Of a stretch of 9,718 nt of DNA, positions 8,658 to 9,718 are shown piece by piece. This DNA is from Candidatus Acetothermia bacterium (GTDB lineage Bacteria; Bipolaricaulota; Bipolaricaulia; Bipolaricaulales; Bipolaricaulaceae): positions 1,212 through 10,929 of the forward strand of contig JAGDVW010000060.1 of the NCBI GenBank assembly GCA_023255835.1. The letters run 5' to 3'. The translations under genes and the position numbers were made by a program. The notes under the pieces were generated by a model, which searched no databases, was not told the DNA's origin, and saw only the letters and a program-made list of their open reading frames with translations. Position 1 is the stretch's first letter. The number at the start of each line of letters is the position of its first letter.

Positions 8658-9718
8658 GTGCGCATCCCGATTGAGCAGATCTGGAGAGAACATCCCACGG
8701 CCAAGGAAATCGTGGATCGGCTCAGGGAAGCCGGGTATATCGTGGTATTGGTGGGCGGCGTGGTTCGGGATGCCCTTTTGGCCGAGTTTTTGGGGAAACA
8801 GTTTTCGCCTCAGGACGTGGACATCGCCACGTCCGCCCCTCCCCAGGAGGTGCGCCGCCTTTTCCCCGATCGGCGGGTCCTCACGGTGGGGGAGGCCTTT
8901 GGGGTGGTGGTCGTGGTGGGCGAAGGGGGCCGGCAATACGAGGTGGCCACGTTTCGGACGGAGGGGGGTTACCGCGATGGCCGGCGGCCAGGGGAGGTGC
9001 GGTGGGCTGATCTTGCGGAGGACCTTCGGCGGCGGGATTTCACCGTAAACGGCCTTGCCGCGGACCCCGAGGGCCAGGTGATCGACCTCGTCGGAGGCTT
9101 GGCGGACCTCCAAGATGGGATCATCCGCACCATTGGGGATCCCGACCAGCGCTTTTCCGAGGATTTCCTGCGGATGCTTCGGGCGGTGCGGTTTGCTTGT
9201 CAATTGGGATTTTGTCTAGAGGAGAAGACCGCGGAGGCCATCCGCCGCCATGCCCAAAAGATCCGGCAAATTTCTTGGGAACGCATTCGGGATGAGCTCA
9301 TCCGCCTCCTCAGTACTCCCCGTTCGTCCCAAGGGATCGCCCTTTTGGCGGAGCTTGGGCTCCTTGACCATATCCTTCCGGAGGTGGCCGCCCTGCGAGG
9401 GGTGCCCCAGCCGGAGGAGTACCATCCGGAGGGCGATGTTTTCACCCACACCCTCCTTGCCCTGAGCGTAGCCGATGGCCTTTGGGATGAGCCCCTTTTG
9501 AAGCTCGCCATCCTTTTCCACGATTCTGGGAAGCCCTCGGCCCTGGCCCGCTCCGCTGGGGAGCACATGGCCGGCCATTGCCGCATTGGGGCGAGGATCG
9601 CGGAGGAGGCGCTTTTTAGGCTCCGGTTTTCCCGGAAGGAGGTGGAATACGTGAGCTTTCTCGTGGCCGAACACATGCGAGTGGCGCGGCTCCCGGAGAT
9701 GGGCTTGGGAAAGCAGGT
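8658..9718 (+). CDS. cca: CCA-adding tRNA nucleotidyltransferase (class II, with HD domain), 3'-truncated
   Basis: This enzyme adds or repairs the 3' CCA end of tRNAs. About 353 residues are visible before the window ends. The start is the GTG at 8658, just after an in-frame TAA at 8652; a later GTG (codon 19) would remove most of the helix before the active site. Class II motifs are LVGGVVRD (31-38), catalytic Asp pair DVD (D53, D55), the RRDFTVNGLA motif B (125-134), IDLVGG soon after, and SEDFLRMLRAVRFACQLGF as the neck region. A C-terminal HD phosphohydrolase domain follows, with THTLLAL and LFHDSGKP and a later AEHM histidine. HD-bearing versions may also have 2',3'-cyclic phosphodiesterase or phosphatase activity in some bacteria. 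The gene is divergent from frr across 66 bp. A related poly(A) polymerase is the main alternative. Confidence 0.93.
   Translation, partial: MRIPIEQIWREHPTAKEIVDRLREAGYIVVLVGGVVRDALLAEFLGKQFSPQDVDIATSAPPQEVRRLFPDRRVLTVGEAFGVVVVVGEGGRQYEVATFRTEGGYRDGRRPGEVRWADLAEDLRRRDFTVNGLAADPEGQVIDLVGGLADLQDGIIRTIGDPDQRFSEDFLRMLRAVRFACQLGFCLEEKTAEAIRRHAQKIRQISWERIRDELIRLLSTPRSSQGIALLAELGLLDHILPEVAALRGVPQPEEYHPEGDVFTHTLLALSVADGLWDEPLLKLAILFHDSGKPSALARSAGEHMAGHCRIGARIAEEALFRLRFSRKEVEYVSFLVAEHMRVARLPEMGLGKQ

Noticed and set aside
8034..9203. A 389-residue minus-strand frame that extends frr far upstream
   Set aside because: The first ~200 residues are antisense to the well-conserved cca gene and resemble nothing. 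The internal ATG at 8591 has a strong ribosome site and gives the exact RRF length.
9200..9676. Two overlapping ~155-residue minus-strand frames at the right edge
   Set aside because: They lie opposite cca, whose plus-strand frame carries the HD domain motifs; no family pattern is seen in them.

Overview
The window is bacterial, G+C-rich by eye and densely packed. It has almost no intergenic space, mostly 1-20 bp gaps or overlaps, and several strong Shine-Dalgarno sequences. The taxon cannot be fixed from the sequence alone. The gene set and the Na+-type features of the ATP synthase rotor would suit an anaerobic or thermophilic bacterial lineage, but that is only a guess.

Layout, left to right. 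(1) On the + strand are the 3' part of a GH130-family glycoside phosphorylase/hydrolase gene (2-706) and an overlapping Gfo/Idh/MocA-family sugar oxidoreductase gene (690-1760), together a small carbohydrate-metabolism pair. (2) On the - strand, from 8591 down to 1762, is one continuous nine-gene cluster: frr (ribosome recycling factor), atpI-like, atpB (a), atpE (c), atpF (b), atpH (delta), atpA (alpha), atpG (gamma), atpD (beta). This is a nearly complete F-type ATP synthase operon in canonical order. It lacks atpC (epsilon) at its end and has frr in front. (3) Divergent from frr, on the + strand, is a CCA-adding tRNA nucleotidyltransferase gene (from 8658) that runs off the right edge. No stretch over 300 bp lacks a gene, and I saw no tRNA, rRNA, IS or CRISPR.

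How the genes work together. The F1 genes (alpha, beta, gamma, delta) look conventional, with all main nucleotide-binding motifs intact. The membrane sector is the unusual part. Subunit c carries the residues of a Na+-binding, two-carboxylate rotor site (E29, E62, T63, T64). Subunit a keeps the essential stator Arg (R174) but has about 60 extra residues, apparently two additional transmembrane helices, inserted between the two helices that line the rotor interface. It also lacks the acidic or polar residues found at the E. coli E196, E219 and H245 positions. The most interesting hypothesis here is therefore a probably Na+-coupled F-type ATP synthase with an enlarged, modified stator subunit a and no operon-encoded epsilon. 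The RRF gene leads the operon behind a good sigma70-like promoter, and a putative leaderless promoter for cca lies back to back with it.
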